Below, piece by piece: positions 36,807-49,187 of a stretch of DNA of 64,000 nucleotides (its first letter is position 1; each line of letters opens with the position of its first letter). Source of the stretch: Thiomonas delicata (lineage in GTDB: Bacteria; Pseudomonadota; Gammaproteobacteria; Burkholderiales; Burkholderiaceae_C); the NCBI RefSeq assembly GCF_900088825.1, contig NZ_LT592170.1, positions 792,590 through 856,589 of the forward strand, read 5' to 3'. The position numbers were made by a program, and so were the translations under genes. The notes under the pieces were generated by a model. The model did not search any database. It was not told the origin of the DNA and worked only from the letters and a program-made list of their open reading frames with translations.

Positions 36807-37277
36807 ATGCATCTGGACGCAACACTGATTGCGCAGCTCGTGGTGTTCTTGCTGCTGGCGTGGTTCACGGCGAAATTCGTCTGGCCACCCATCACGAGGG
36901 CCCTGGACGAGCGCGCCAAAAAAATCGCCGACGGTTTGGCCGCGGCCGATCGCGCCAAAGCCGAGCTTGCCTCGGCCAACCGCGAGGTCGAGCAGGAGCT
37001 TGCCCGCTCGCATCACGAAAGCGCGCAGCGATTGGCCGAGGCCGAGCGCCGTGCGCATGCCATGATCGAAGAGGCGCGCAGGAAGGCGGAAGAGGCCGGC
37101 GAGAGCATCATTGCTCAAGCCAAGGCGGAGGCCGAGCAGCAGGTCATCAAGGCGCGCGAAGCGCTGCGCGATCAGGTTGCAGGGCTTGCCGTGAAGGGCG
37201 CCGAGGCCATTTTGCACCGCGAAATCAACCCGCAAGTGCATGCCGACTTGCTTGCCCGGCTCAAAGCCGAGTTGTGA
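36807..37277 (+). CDS. atpF: ATP synthase subunit b
   Basis: 156 residues. One N-terminal membrane helix ([21 protein letters not shown]) is followed by a long charged coiled coil rich in Ala, Glu and Lys. It is the peripheral stalk linking subunit a to delta. Length matches the proteobacterial b subunit. Confidence 0.96.
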   Translation: MHLDATLIAQLVVFLLLAWFTAKFVWPPITRALDERAKKIADGLAAADRAKAELASANREVEQELARSHHESAQRLAEAERRAHAMIEEARRKAEEAGESIIAQAKAEAEQQVIKAREALRDQVAGLAVKGAEAILHREINPQVHADLLARLKAEL

Positions 37278-37289
37278 TCGGAGCACGCC

Positions 37290-37835
37290 ATGGCTGAACT
37301 CGCCACCATCGCGCGGCCCTATGCCGAAGCCATTTTTGAGGCTGTGCAAACCAAGCCCGCGGCGGACGCGCTGGAGCAGGTTTCCCGCGCGCTTGATGCG
37401 CTGGCGCTCGTCGCGCGCGATTCGCAGGTCCGTTCGCTGGCCGGGGACCCGCATCTGTCCATCGAGCGGCTCGAGGAGTTGATGCTTGCCGCGGTGCCGC
37501 AACCGGCAGGCACGGCGGTCCGCAACATGCTGCGGGTGGTTCTCGAGAACCGTCGTCTTGCGGCACTGCCCGCCATTGCCGAACAGTTTCATCGACTCAA
37601 GGATGCGGCGCAGCAGCGTGCCGAAGCGGTGATCAGCAGCGCGTTTGCGTTGGACCCGGCTCAAATCGACGAGCTCCTGCCCGCGCTTGAGCGCAAGTTC
37701 GGCTGCAAGCTCTATCCGCGTGTCGAAATCGACCCCAGTCTGATTGGCGGTATTCGCGTCGCCGTGGGTGACGAAGTGCTTGACACTTCGGTACGCGCGC
37801 GGCTGGACTCCATGCGTATCGCGCTCTCCGCCTGA
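37290..37835 (+). CDS. atpH: ATP synthase subunit delta
   Basis: 181 residues. N-terminal [15 protein letters not shown] and C-terminal [22 protein letters not shown] are the delta/OSCP signatures. It caps the F1 head and binds subunit b. It starts 12 bases after atpF. Confidence 0.96.
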   Translation: MAELATIARPYAEAIFEAVQTKPAADALEQVSRALDALALVARDSQVRSLAGDPHLSIERLEELMLAAVPQPAGTAVRNMLRVVLENRRLAALPAIAEQFHRLKDAAQQRAEAVISSAFALDPAQIDELLPALERKFGCKLYPRVEIDPSLIGGIRVAVGDEVLDTSVRARLDSMRIALSA

Positions 37836-37867
37836 GCTCTCATCGCCCAAGTATCCCGAGGCTACCC

Positions 37868-39409
37868 ATGCAACTCAATCCCGCAGAAATTTCCGAACTC
37901 ATCAAAAGCCGCATCGAAGGCCTGGGCGCGAACGCCAATGTCAAGAATCAGGGCACCGTCGTCTCCGTTTCCGACGGCATCGTGCGGGTGCACGGCCTGT
38001 CCGACGTGATGCAGGGCGAAATGCTCGAATTCCCCGGCAATACCTTCGGCCTCGCGCTCAACCTCGAGCGTGACTCGGTGGGCGCCGTGGTGCTGGGCGA
38101 CTATGGCCATATCTCCGAAGGCGATACCGTCAAGTGCACCGGGCAGATCCTGTCCGTGCCGGTCGGTCCCGAGTTGATCGGCCGCGTTGTCAATACCCTC
38201 GGCCAGCCCATCGATGGCAAGGGCCCGGTCAATACCAAGCTCACCGACATCGTCGAGAAGGTCGCCCCCGGCGTGATCTGGCGCAAGTCCGTGTCGCAGC
38301 CGGTGCAAACCGGTATCAAGGCCATCGATGCCATGGTTCCCGTCGGCCGCGGCCAGCGCGAGCTCATCATCGGCGACCGTCAGACCGGCAAGACGGCGGT
38401 GGCGGTGGACACCATCATCAGCCAGAAGGGCAAGGACCTGATCTGTATCTACGTCGCCATCGGTCAGAAGGCTTCGACTATCGCCAACGTGGTGCGCAAG
38501 CTGACGGAATACGGCGCGATGGACTACACCATCGTGGTTGCCGCCTCGGCTTCGGATTCGGCCGCCATGCAGTACCTGGCGCCCTATGCCGGCTGCACCA
38601 TGGGCGAATACTTCCGCGACCGTGGCCAAGACGCGCTGGTCATTTATGACGATCTGACCAAGCAAGCTTGGGCCTATCGCCAAATTTCCCTGCTGCTGCG
38701 CCGCCCGCCTGGCCGTGAGGCCTACCCCGGCGACGTGTTCTACCTGCACAGCCGCCTGCTCGAGCGCGCGGCCCGCGTGAACGAGGAATACGTCGAGAAG
38801 TTCACCAACGGCGAAGTCAAGGGCAAGACCGGTTCGCTGACCGCATTGCCCATCATCGAGACGCAGGCCGGCGACGTGTCCGCCTTCGTGCCGACCAACG
38901 TGATTTCCATCACCGACGGCCAGATCTTCCTCGAGACCGATCTGTTCAACGCCGGCGTGCGCCCTGCGATTAACGCCGGCGTTTCCGTGTCCCGCGTCGG
39001 CGGCGCGGCCCAGACCAAGGTGATCAAGAAGTTGTCCGGCGGTATTCGTACCGATCTGGCGCAGTATCGCGAATTGGCCGCCTTTGCCCAGTTCGCCTCC
39101 GACCTTGACGATGCAACCCGCCGCCAGCTCGAGCGCGGCCGCCGCGTCGTGGAATTGCTCAAGCAGCCGCAATACCAGCCGGTGCAGGTGTGGCAGCTGG
39201 CCGCTTCGCTGTACGCGGTGAACAACGGCTATCTCGACGATATCGATGTCAAGCAGCTTCTCGGTTTCGAGAAGGGGCTGCACGCGCATCTGCAGTCCAA
39301 ATATGCCGCATTGATCGACAGCATCGAGTCCAAGAAGGACCTGGGCAAGGAAGACGAAGCCGTGTTGAAGGAGGCCATCGCCGAGTTCAAGAAGGCCGGG
39401 GCTTACTGA
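37868..39409 (+). CDS. atpA: ATP synthase subunit alpha
   Basis: 513 residues. Walker A is [10 protein letters not shown]; other landmarks are [17 protein letters not shown]-like text and the ATPase signature [14 protein letters not shown]. This is the non-catalytic nucleotide-binding subunit of F1. The start [17 protein letters not shown] is the usual beta-proteobacterial N-terminus. Confidence 0.98.
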   Translation: MQLNPAEISELIKSRIEGLGANANVKNQGTVVSVSDGIVRVHGLSDVMQGEMLEFPGNTFGLALNLERDSVGAVVLGDYGHISEGDTVKCTGQILSVPVGPELIGRVVNTLGQPIDGKGPVNTKLTDIVEKVAPGVIWRKSVSQPVQTGIKAIDAMVPVGRGQRELIIGDRQTGKTAVAVDTIISQKGKDLICIYVAIGQKASTIANVVRKLTEYGAMDYTIVVAASASDSAAMQYLAPYAGCTMGEYFRDRGQDALVIYDDLTKQAWAYRQISLLLRRPPGREAYPGDVFYLHSRLLERAARVNEEYVEKFTNGEVKGKTGSLTALPIIETQAGDVSAFVPTNVISITDGQIFLETDLFNAGVRPAINAGVSVSRVGGAAQTKVIKKLSGGIRTDLAQYRELAAFAQFASDLDDATRRQLERGRRVVELLKQPQYQPVQVWQLAASLYAVNNGYLDDIDVKQLLGFEKGLHAHLQSKYAALIDSIESKKDLGKEDEAVLKEAIAEFKKAGAY

Positions 39410-39523
39410 TTCATTCCACCATTCACCCAAGTCGGTTCATGACCATGTCCCGCAGTCCCGTGGCGTCGTACGCGCGCAACCTCGCGGGCTCGTGGCGGGC
39501 GTTCTGACCGAAGGAGATTTCGC

Positions 39524-41853
<2,330 letters not shown>

Positions 41854-41929
41854 CCGCAGCCCGCCGCGTGCTTGCAAGGTCCTGCATGGCAGGGCTTGCG
41901 GCGCGCGGCGGCTGGCACCCGGAGTCACC

Positions 41930-42358
41930 ATGAACACCTTTCAAATCGATGTGGTCAGTGCTGAAGAGCTGATCTATTCCGGGCAGGCCCGTTTCGTCGC
42001 CCTGCCGGGTGAGGCAGGCGAGCTCGGCATCCTGGCCGGGCATACGCCCCTGATCACACGCATCAAGCCTGGCGCGGTGCGCATCGAGCGCGCGGACGGC
42101 GGCGCAACCGAGGATGACTTTGTCTTTGTCGCCGGCGGTGTGCTCGAAGTGCAGCCCAAGCATGTCACCGTGCTCGCGGACACGGCCATACGCGGCAAGG
42201 ATCTCGACGAGGCCAAGGCGCAGGAGGCGCTGAAGCTGGCGCAAGAAAACCGTGCGCATGCCAAGGAGGTGCAGGACATCGCCGTGGTCGAAGGCGAACT
42301 GGCGATGCTCGCCGCGCAGCTGGCGGCAATCAGGAAACTGCGCAATCGCCCGCATTGA
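41930..42358 (+). CDS. atpC: ATP synthase subunit epsilon
   Basis: 142 residues. The N-terminal beta-sandwich has [20 protein letters not shown] and [12 protein letters not shown]-like text; the C-terminal two-helix arm is Ala/Glu-rich. It regulates rotation of F1. It is the last gene before an intrinsic terminator. Confidence 0.96.
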   Translation: MNTFQIDVVSAEELIYSGQARFVALPGEAGELGILAGHTPLITRIKPGAVRIERADGGATEDDFVFVAGGVLEVQPKHVTVLADTAIRGKDLDEAKAQEALKLAQENRAHAKEVQDIAVVEGELAMLAAQLAAIRKLRNRPH

Positions 42359-42384
42359 TCCGCGCCCTGCGACCATCATCCTGC

Positions 42385-42411
42385 AAACCCGCTTCGCGCG
42401 GGTTTTTTCTT
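42385..42411 (+). terminator. Intrinsic terminator of the ATP synthase operon
   Basis: AAACCCGC and GCGGGTTT pair perfectly around a 5-base loop and run into TTTCTT, 26 bases after the atpC stop. Confidence 0.85.
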
Positions 42412-42452
42412 GTCTGGCGACGGGCCTTGGGTGGGTTCGCACACAGGCGGGC

Positions 42453-42481
42453 TTCACCTCGCGCGGCTGTCTATGTAGTAT
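42453..42481 (+). promoter_or_regulatory. Possible rlpA promoter
   Basis: TTCACC at 42453-42458 and TAGTAT at 42476-42481 with a 17-base spacer lie 37 bases before the rlpA start and after the atp terminator. Both boxes are imperfect. Confidence 0.3.
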
Positions 42482-42518
42482 CGGGCAGCATGCAGACGAG
42501 GAAGCGAGCCGGACGCCG

Positions 42519-43715
42519 ATGTACGAAAAGCCTAGAACTGCTGGCTGCCTGAGCGCGATGCGCCACGCCGCCGGAACGGCAATCGCCGGTACCGGGATCC
42601 GGCAGCCGGCGCTCGTTGTGACCTTGCTGCTTGGCGCCCTGCTGGCTGGATGCGCCAGCGTGCCGGCGACATCAAGCGATCAAGGCGGCCTGGCATCTGG
42701 CAGCGCGGGCTCCGGCTGTCAGGCGCCCGCGCCGAATTTGCGCGCTGCCTACAACCGCAGATATACCGTGCTCGGGCGCAGCTACGCCCCGTTGCGCAGC
42801 GCGGATGGTTATGAGGCCGAGGGGGTGGCTTCCTGGTATGGATCGGAGTCGGGCACGACCACCGCCATGGGCACGGCCTTCAGGCCGAAGGCCTTCACCG
42901 CCGCAAGCCGCGTATTGCCGTTGCCGACCTGTGTGCAGGTCACGAATTTGAACAACGGGCTCAGCGCCTTGGTCCTGGTCAATGATCGTGGCCCCTTTGT
43001 CGAAGACCGCATCATGGACTTGTCCTATGGCGCGGCCAAGGCTCTGGGCATCACCCGCACCGGCACGGCGCGGGTGCGCATCGTCGCGCTGGAGGGCAAG
43101 GGGACATCCGACATTCAGGCGAGCCGGCCCAGGATGCCGGCCGGACCCGTTCGGAATGTGTCCATGGCCGCTGCCCGCATGAATCCAGGGAGTCGTACCG
43201 ACCTGGCCGCACCGGAGCAATTCGCGCCTATGCCGCTAGCTGCGCCGGCCGCCGAGTCGAGCCCCGCGGCCGCGCCGACCTTCGTCGTCCAGCCCCTGCC
43301 ACCGATGAGCCAGGGGAGTGAGGCGGCCAATCCTGGACAAGCCGCCGACCGGGGCGTGCAGGGGCAGCCGGCGGCAGAAACATCCACCCCCATGCCGATC
43401 GAGCAAGGGCCAGGCCTTGCGGGGCAGGCCCCGACAGCGGCCTCACCCTCCTCGGCGAGCCCATGGACAGGGGCGCAAACGTATCTTCAGACGGGCGCTT
43501 TCACGATGAAACGGAACGCGGACACGGAACGGCAGAGGCTGCGCGAGGGAGGCATCGAGTCGGTCGAGATCGTGCCCGGGACGATTCGCGGCAAGACCTA
43601 CTACCGCGTGCTGATCGGTCCGCTACCCCAGCCCACACCCGATGCCGGGCTGCAGCAAAAGCTCACGCGCTTGGGTGTCGGGTCTTACACGGTCGTGCAG
43701 GAGTCCCAGCAATGA
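42519..43715 (+). CDS. rlpA: RlpA-like septal ring lipoprotein with SPOR domain
   Basis: 398 residues from the ATG at 42519 (42558 also possible). The signal peptide ends in the lipobox LLAGC. A double-psi beta-barrel follows: EGVASWYGSESGTTTAMGTA, LPTCVQVTNLNNG and LVNDRGPFVEDRIMDLSYGA. A ~130-residue Pro/Ala/Ser-rich linker leads to a C-terminal SPOR domain (TYLQTGAFTMKRNAD to GPLPQPTPD). RlpA proteins are lytic transglycosylases that act on denuded glycan at the septum. Confidence 0.9.
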   Translation: MYEKPRTAGCLSAMRHAAGTAIAGTGIRQPALVVTLLLGALLAGCASVPATSSDQGGLASGSAGSGCQAPAPNLRAAYNRRYTVLGRSYAPLRSADGYEAEGVASWYGSESGTTTAMGTAFRPKAFTAASRVLPLPTCVQVTNLNNGLSALVLVNDRGPFVEDRIMDLSYGAAKALGITRTGTARVRIVALEGKGTSDIQASRPRMPAGPVRNVSMAAARMNPGSRTDLAAPEQFAPMPLAAPAAESSPAAAPTFVVQPLPPMSQGSEAANPGQAADRGVQGQPAAETSTPMPIEQGPGLAGQAPTAASPSSASPWTGAQTYLQTGAFTMKRNADTERQRLREGGIESVEIVPGTIRGKTYYRVLIGPLPQPTPDAGLQQKLTRLGVGSYTVVQESQQ

Positions 43716-43762
43716 AGCCAGGCCAGCGAGCTGCTTGGTTCCCGGGCTGGTCAGGCGAATGA

Positions 43763-43793
43763 CAGGCCAGGCATGACGAAGTTGCCTGGCCTG
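43763..43793. terminator. Hairpin between convergent rlpA and PsiF-repeat genes
   Basis: CAGGCCAGGCA and TGCCTGGCCTG form a perfect 11-bp stem with a 9-base loop in a 94-base convergent gap. There is no T-run; a bidirectional role is plausible. Confidence 0.55.
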
Positions 43794-43809
43794 AATGGGG
43801 CGATGATGC

Positions 43810-44178
43810 TTACTTCTTCTTCGCGCTCAGGCATTCCTTCATGAACTTCTTGCGTTCATCGCCTTTGAGTGCCTTGGTCTTGGCATCGGCGTTGCAGGTG
43901 ACCATTTTTTCCTGTTGAGTCGTCAGTTTCTTGCCTTCATGCGCGGCAGGCATGGCCTTTTTCTCGGCCATCGCGGGTTTGGCGGGTTCGACGCCCTTGG
44001 CGCTCAGGCATTCCTTCATAAACTTCTTGCGGGCTTCGCCGTTGAGCGCCTTGGTCTTGGCGTCGGCGTTGCACTGGGTCATTTTGCTGGTTTGCGCAGA
44101 GGGCGTCTGCGCGGAAGCCAAGCCTGGCAGGGTGATCGCGGCGCAAGACAGGCCGAGGGCGATGATGAGCTTTTTCAT
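43810..44178 (-). CDS. Periplasmic protein with two PsiF repeats
   Basis: 122 residues with a signal peptide ([19 protein letters not shown], cleavage near ASAQ). Two nearly identical ~33-residue repeats follow, each with [10 protein letters not shown] and a [10 protein letters not shown] end, separated by a Lys/Ala-rich linker. This is the PsiF repeat named for a phosphate-starvation-inducible E. coli protein; the molecular role is unknown. The four cysteines could pair within each repeat. The ATG at 44178 is the signal-peptide start. Confidence 0.88.
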   Translation of the reverse strand: MKKLIIALGLSCAAITLPGLASAQTPSAQTSKMTQCNADAKTKALNGEARKKFMKECLSAKGVEPAKPAMAEKKAMPAAHEGKKLTTQQEKMVTCNADAKTKALKGDERKKFMKECLSAKKK

Positions 44179-44315
44179 GGACAAGGACTCCGAACAGAAG
44201 GGATGAGAACCGGGCCTGGCGCAAACGACGCCGAGCCCCACGACCCGCAATGGGTGTTGCGCATTCGAACACATCCGGTTACAGAAGGGCCGAACTTTTG
44301 GCCCGCCTAAAATGG

Positions 44316-46085
44316 ATGGATTTCATCGCAACAATACCCATAATGCGCGAATACATATCCCGGTTGACAGGCGTGCTCTCTGCCGCCGCTGCCCGGCTGG
44401 ACAACGCGGCGGCGCCTGCTCAACTGGAACGTCCCAAAGCTGCGGGGCACGGTGACTATTCCTGCACGCTTGCCATGCAGCTGGCCCGGAGCCTCAAGCG
44501 AAATCCGCGCGATCTCGCGCAGGCCCTGATCGATGCCGTGCGTGCCGATGCGGATGTGGCGGCGGGTTTGGCGGACATCGAGCTGGCAGGCGCCGGATTC
44601 ATCAACTTCACCTTGACGCCCACGGCGAAGCAGGCGGTGGTTGCCGCAGTGAATCGGGAAGGGGCCGCCTACGGCCGCGCCGGCGCCGGCCAGCGTGGGC
44701 AGGTGCTGGTCGAGTTCGTTTCGGCCAACCCCACGGGGCCGCTGCATGTCGGCCACGGCCGCCAGGGCGCCTTGGGCGACACCATTGCCGAATTGCTGGC
44801 GACCCAGGGCTGGGCCGTGACGCGCGAGTTCTACTACAACGATGCCGGCGCGCAGATCCAGAATCTCGCGATTTCGGTGCAGGCGCGCGCACGTGGGCTC
44901 GCCCCGGGCCACGCGCAGTGGCCCGAAGCCGCATACAACGGCGAATACATCGCCGATATCGCGCGCGACTATCTGGCCGGCGCCACGGTGCAGGCGGCCG
45001 ATGGCGTCGCGGTGGTCGCCACGGGGGATGTGAACGACCTCGAGGCCATTCGCCGCTTCGCCGTGGCCTATCTGCGCCGCGAGCAGGACATCGACCTCAG
45101 GATTTTCGGGATTCGCTACGACAATTTCTACCTCGAATCCAGCCTGTACGCGAGCGGCAGGGTCGAGGAAACCGTGCGGCGGCTTGTCGCCTCGGGGCAT
45201 ACCTACGAGCATGAAGGGGCGCTATGGCTGCGTACCACCGGCTTCGGCGATGACAAGGACCGGGTCATGCGCAAGTCCGATGGCAGCTACACCTATTTCG
45301 TTCCCGACGTGGCCTACCACCTGGCCAAATGGGAGCGCGGGTACCGGAACGCCATCAACGTGCAGGGCTCCGATCACCATGGCACGATCGCCCGCGTGCG
45401 TGCCGGACTGCAGGCCGTCCATCCAGAGATTCCGAAGACGTTTCCGGCTTACATCCTGCATAAGATGGTGACCGTGATGCGCGGCGGGCAGGAGGTCAAG
45501 ATCTCCAAGCGCGCCGGCAGCTACGTCACGGTACGCGACCTGATCGAGTGGTCGGGCGGGGTGCGCGATGACATGGATCAAGCCGAGCGTGACGCGGCGC
45601 TTCGGCGCGGCCGCGATGCGGTGCGCTTCTTCCTGGTCTCCCGCAAGGCCGATACCGAATTCGTCTTCGACGTGGATCTGGCGCTCGCGCAGAATGACGA
45701 AAACCCCGTCTATTACGTGCAATATGCGCATGCCCGCATCTGCTCGGTTCTTGGGCAGTGGACGGAGCGCGAGGGCGGAAACGAGGCGGATCTGGCCGAC
45801 GCCGACCTCGCCGCGCTGACCCATCCGCGCGAACTCGAACTGATGATGCAGCTCGCCGCCTATCCGGACATGCTGCGGCAGGCGGCGCAGGACCTCACGC
45901 CGCATGACGTGGCTTTTTACCTGCGCCAGCTCGCCGGCAGCTTCCATGCCTACTACAACGCCGAGCGTGTCTTGGTGGATGATGCCGCCCTGAAACGGGC
46001 GCGTCTCGCGTTGCTGTTGGCGGTGCGTCAGGTGTTGCACAATGCGCTGAGTGTGCTGGGTGTCAGCAGTCCCCAGCGCATGTGA
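44316..46085 (+). CDS. argS: Arginyl-tRNA synthetase
   Basis: 589 residues from the ATG at 44316; an ATG at 44343 is also possible. The class I HIGH motif is HVGHG in [14 protein letters not shown] and the KMSKS equivalent is KISKRAG. The C-terminal DALR anticodon domain includes [12 protein letters not shown] and ends in [13 protein letters not shown]. It charges tRNA-Arg in the cytoplasm. Confidence 0.97.
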   Translation: MDFIATIPIMREYISRLTGVLSAAAARLDNAAAPAQLERPKAAGHGDYSCTLAMQLARSLKRNPRDLAQALIDAVRADADVAAGLADIELAGAGFINFTLTPTAKQAVVAAVNREGAAYGRAGAGQRGQVLVEFVSANPTGPLHVGHGRQGALGDTIAELLATQGWAVTREFYYNDAGAQIQNLAISVQARARGLAPGHAQWPEAAYNGEYIADIARDYLAGATVQAADGVAVVATGDVNDLEAIRRFAVAYLRREQDIDLRIFGIRYDNFYLESSLYASGRVEETVRRLVASGHTYEHEGALWLRTTGFGDDKDRVMRKSDGSYTYFVPDVAYHLAKWERGYRNAINVQGSDHHGTIARVRAGLQAVHPEIPKTFPAYILHKMVTVMRGGQEVKISKRAGSYVTVRDLIEWSGGVRDDMDQAERDAALRRGRDAVRFFLVSRKADTEFVFDVDLALAQNDENPVYYVQYAHARICSVLGQWTEREGGNEADLADADLAALTHPRELELMMQLAAYPDMLRQAAQDLTPHDVAFYLRQLAGSFHAYYNAERVLVDDAALKRARLALLLAVRQVLHNALSVLGVSSPQRM

Positions 46086-46106
46086 CACCTGCCTGCCGGG
46101 CGCCAG

Positions 46107-46778
46107 ATGTCCCAGCGGCTTCCTTCACATTCCAGCCACGCCATGCTCCATCACGCAAGCACATCCATCTCGCCACGCCGCGCCCAGCGCGGGGGCACCC
46201 TGCTCGGGCTGATCGTCGGCCTGGTCTTCGGCCTGGCCATCGCGCTCGTGGCCGCCATGTACATCACCAAGGCGCCTCTGCCTTTCATGAATCGCTTCCA
46301 GGAGCGGCCAAGCGGCGCCGCATCCGGCGCGGCGAACTGGAATCCGAACCAGGGACTGGTCACCGGCGGAACGCCGGCTCCAGCGGCGAGAAGTTCCGAG
46401 CCGGGCGCGGTCAGCAGCGCGCCGCTGTCCCCCAAGGCCATCGAGTCGCTGGGTCAACCTCCTTCGGGAGTCGTACAGTCCGGCGGCGCAACGCCGCCGC
46501 CCGGCGGCAACACTCCGGCCTCAACGTCTGCCGCAACGGCCAATTTGCAATACATCCTGCAAATTGGCGCCTACAGCAATCGCAACGATGCCGAAAGCCA
46601 GCGCGCCAAGGTGGCCTTCACGGGCTTGGAAGCGCACCTCGACGAGCGCATGGTGAACGGCCGCACGCTCTACCGAGTCCGCGTCGGTCCCTATGCATCC
46701 CCGGAGCAGGCTGACAAGGCGCAGAAACTCCTGAACGACAACGGAATCGAATCCGCCATCGTCAAGGTTTCGAAGTAG
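46107..46778 (+). CDS. SPOR-domain membrane protein (FtsN-like)
   Basis: 223 residues. A short basic cytoplasmic start, one membrane helix (LLGLIVGLVFGLAIALVAAM, about residues 32-51), a disordered Pro/Gly/Ser-rich periplasmic linker and a C-terminal SPOR domain (YILQIGAYSNRNDAE to GPYASPEQADKAQ). Such bitopic SPOR proteins bind septal peptidoglycan. Its place after argS and before dsbA is the usual beta-proteobacterial neighbourhood. An ATG at 46143 is an alternative start. Confidence 0.87.
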   Translation: MSQRLPSHSSHAMLHHASTSISPRRAQRGGTLLGLIVGLVFGLAIALVAAMYITKAPLPFMNRFQERPSGAASGAANWNPNQGLVTGGTPAPAARSSEPGAVSSAPLSPKAIESLGQPPSGVVQSGGATPPPGGNTPASTSAATANLQYILQIGAYSNRNDAESQRAKVAFTGLEAHLDERMVNGRTLYRVRVGPYASPEQADKAQKLLNDNGIESAIVKVSK

Positions 46779-46865
46779 GCCCGGAACAGGACGGCGTCCT
46801 CGGCGGCGCCCGATCGAAGCCGAGGTTCGATACACACCACCTCCCCCACATAGAAAGGAAGCACC

Positions 46866-47522
46866 ATGAATCGCTGGTTCGCCCGCACCTCTGCGTTGCT
46901 CTTGCTGGGTTTGAGCCTTGCGGCGAGCGCCGCAGGGGCAACCTTCCAGGAAGGCTTTGGCTATACGAAGCTGCCGATCGCGCAACCTGTCGGCCACAAG
47001 GGCAAGATCGTCGTGACCGAGTTCTTCTGGTACAACTGCCCGCACTGCTTCGAATTCGAACCGCTGCTCGAGGCTTGGGCGAAAAAGCAGCCGGCCGACG
47101 TCGTTCTCGAGCGGGTGCCGGTCGCGTTTGCGCCCCAGTTCGTGCCGCAACAGAAGCTGTACTACGCGCTGAAGGCGCTCGGCAAGGTTGACGCACTGCA
47201 AGGCGCCATTTTCAATGCCATCCACGTCCAGCACATTCCGCTGATGACGCCCGATCAGATGGCCAACTGGCTGGCCGGGCGCGGCATTCCCAAGGCGACC
47301 TTCATGAACGCCTACAACTCGTTCGGCGTGCAGATGGAGGTCAAGCGCGCCACGCAGATGGTGACCGACTATCAGATCTCCGGCGTGCCCACGATGGCCG
47401 TGCAGGGCATGTATACGGCCTCGGCCTCGATGCCCGAGACGCCGACCAACGAGAAGGTGCTCCAGGCCGTGGATGAGCTGGTGCAGCAGGTACGTGCCGG
47501 GATGGGGAAGTCGGCCAAATAG
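46866..47522 (+). CDS. dsbA: Thiol:disulfide oxidoreductase DsbA
   Basis: 218 residues with a signal peptide ending near SAAGA. The active site is CPHC at residues 58-61 in FFWYNCPHCFEFE, and the cis-Pro loop is SGVPTMAVQG. It introduces disulfides into secreted proteins. GAAAGGAAG precedes the ATG at 46866. Confidence 0.95.
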   Translation: MNRWFARTSALLLLGLSLAASAAGATFQEGFGYTKLPIAQPVGHKGKIVVTEFFWYNCPHCFEFEPLLEAWAKKQPADVVLERVPVAFAPQFVPQQKLYYALKALGKVDALQGAIFNAIHVQHIPLMTPDQMANWLAGRGIPKATFMNAYNSFGVQMEVKRATQMVTDYQISGVPTMAVQGMYTASASMPETPTNEKVLQAVDELVQQVRAGMGKSAK

Positions 47523-47582
47523 TCTTGCAGGCTTGGCCCGCGACGATCCGGGGGCGCAGCCCTTCGGGTTCGCGGCCGGACG

Positions 47583-47610
47583 AAAACGCCCGCATCGCGC
47601 GGGCGTTTTT
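47583..47610 (+). terminator. Intrinsic terminator after dsbA
   Basis: AAAACGCCCGC and GCGGGCGTTTT pair over 11 bases around a 5-base loop, ending in a T-run, 61 bases after the dsbA stop. It separates dsbA from lptA. Confidence 0.85.
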
Positions 47611-47685
47611 GCTGGCGTTGCGGTCAAGGCCGTGGAACTCGGGCTGCGGAGCATGGAGCCTGTGCACATGCCTACAATGCGTCGC

Positions 47686-48324
47686 ATGAAAGCAAACTTC
47701 ATGCCCATGCCTCACAAAAGTGCGCGCACGCTGCTGGCGCTGGCCCTGTGGGCTTCATGCGCCGCGGCCCAGGCCCTGCAGTCGGACAAGGCCCAGCCGA
47801 TCCATGTCGAAGCCGATGCGATGCGGTACAACGACGTGAAGCAGACCAGCGTCTTCACGGGCAACGTGGTCGTGACCAAGGGCTCGCTCGTCATCCATGC
47901 GGCCAAGGTGGATGTGCGACAAGATCCGGACGGTTATGACGAGGCCACGGCCTATGGCAGTCCGGACAAGCTGGCGACCTTCGATCAGGCCCTCGACGCC
48001 CAGCCGGGCCAGCCGGTGCCAACCCTGCATGGCAGTGCGACGCAGATCCGTTACGACGGCAGGACCGATGTGCTGACCTTTACCGGCAAGGCGACGCTGG
48101 ACCGCCTGAGCGACGGCAGGCTGACCGACCGGGCCCAGGGTGACGTCATCACCTACAACGATCTCACGGATATCTTCACCGTGGTTGGCGGCAAGGGCGG
48201 GGTCGCGCCCGGCAACCCGACTGGGCGCGTGCGCGTCATGCTTGCGCCGCGCACGGCGCCGCCGGTTGCCAAGGCCTCGGGGCCCGCGCTCAAGGTTTCG
48301 CCCAGCATGGAGGCCAAGCCATGA
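47686..48324 (+). CDS. lptA: LPS-transport periplasmic protein LptA
   Basis: 212 residues from the ATG at 47686; several nearby in-frame ATGs (47653-47707) leave the start open. A signal peptide (TLLALALWASCAAAQA) is followed by the OstA/LptA jellyroll: SDKAQPIHVEADAMRYND, TSVFTGNVVVTKGSLVIHA and DVLTFTGKATLDRLSDG. It forms the periplasmic bridge for lipopolysaccharide. No lptC lies upstream; instead there is a terminator and dsbA. Confidence 0.93.
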   Translation: MKANFMPMPHKSARTLLALALWASCAAAQALQSDKAQPIHVEADAMRYNDVKQTSVFTGNVVVTKGSLVIHAAKVDVRQDPDGYDEATAYGSPDKLATFDQALDAQPGQPVPTLHGSATQIRYDGRTDVLTFTGKATLDRLSDGRLTDRAQGDVITYNDLTDIFTVVGGKGGVAPGNPTGRVRVMLAPRTAPPVAKASGPALKVSPSMEAKP

Positions 48325-48379
48325 GGCGCCGGCCATCCAGGAGCGCGCTGCGCATCGGCGCGTCCGGAAGGACGTGCCG

Positions 48380-49174
48380 ATGAACGCCGTGCTCCACCCC
48401 GTCGAGTCGCTTGCCCAGCCGCAGGCGCAGCCCGCCGGCATGCTGAGCGTGCGGCGCCTGCAAAAGCGCTATGGCGGCCGGATGGTGGTGCGCGACGTGA
48501 GCCTGGACGTACGCGGCGGCGAGGTGGTGGGTCTGCTGGGCCCCAACGGGGCCGGCAAGACCACGTCCTTCTACATGATCGTCGGGCTCGTGCGTGCCGA
48601 CGGCGGCGAAATTCACCTCAACGGCCAGGACATCACGGCGCAGCCGATGTACCGGCGCGCCCGCCTGGGACTGTCCTACCTGCCGCAGGAGGCCTCCATT
48701 TTCCGCGGGTTGACGGCCGCCGAGAACGTGCGTGCGGTGCTCGAACTCCAGCGTGACGCCGATGGGCGCGCGCTGAAAAGACCCGAGATCGAGGCGCGGC
48801 TCGGCCAATTGCTGCGCGAACTGCATGTCGAGCATCTGGCCGACAGCCCTGCCATCGCGCTGTCGGGCGGCGAGCGAAGGCGCGTGGAGATCGCGCGCGC
48901 GCTGGCGACCGATCCCCAGTTCATTCTTCTGGACGAGCCTTTTGCCGGGATCGACCCCATCGCCGTGATCGAAATTCAGCGCATCGTGCAATTTCTCAAG
49001 TCGCGCGGGATTGGCGTGCTGATCACCGACCACAACGTGCGCGAGGCCCTGGGCATTTGCGATCATGCCTGCATCATCAGCGAAGGCAGCGTGCTCGCGC
49101 TGGGCAGGCCGGACGAGATCGTCAACAACCCCGCGGTACGCAAGGTGTACCTGGGCGAGAGTTTCCGGTTATGA
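48380..49174 (+). CDS. lptB: LPS export ABC ATPase LptB
   Basis: 264 residues. Walker A GPNGAGKTT, signature LSGGERRRVEIARAL, Walker B FILLDEPFAGIDPIAV and the LptB-specific YLPQEASIFRGLTA are present. A ~20-residue N-terminal extension precedes the ABC fold. With LptFG it powers LPS extraction. GGAAGG precedes the ATG; rpoN follows after 13 bases. Confidence 0.96.
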   Translation: MNAVLHPVESLAQPQAQPAGMLSVRRLQKRYGGRMVVRDVSLDVRGGEVVGLLGPNGAGKTTSFYMIVGLVRADGGEIHLNGQDITAQPMYRRARLGLSYLPQEASIFRGLTAAENVRAVLELQRDADGRALKRPEIEARLGQLLRELHVEHLADSPAIALSGGERRRVEIARALATDPQFILLDEPFAGIDPIAVIEIQRIVQFLKSRGIGVLITDHNVREALGICDHACIISEGSVLALGRPDEIVNNPAVRKVYLGESFRL

Positions 49175-49187
49175 GTCTGACCTGACC

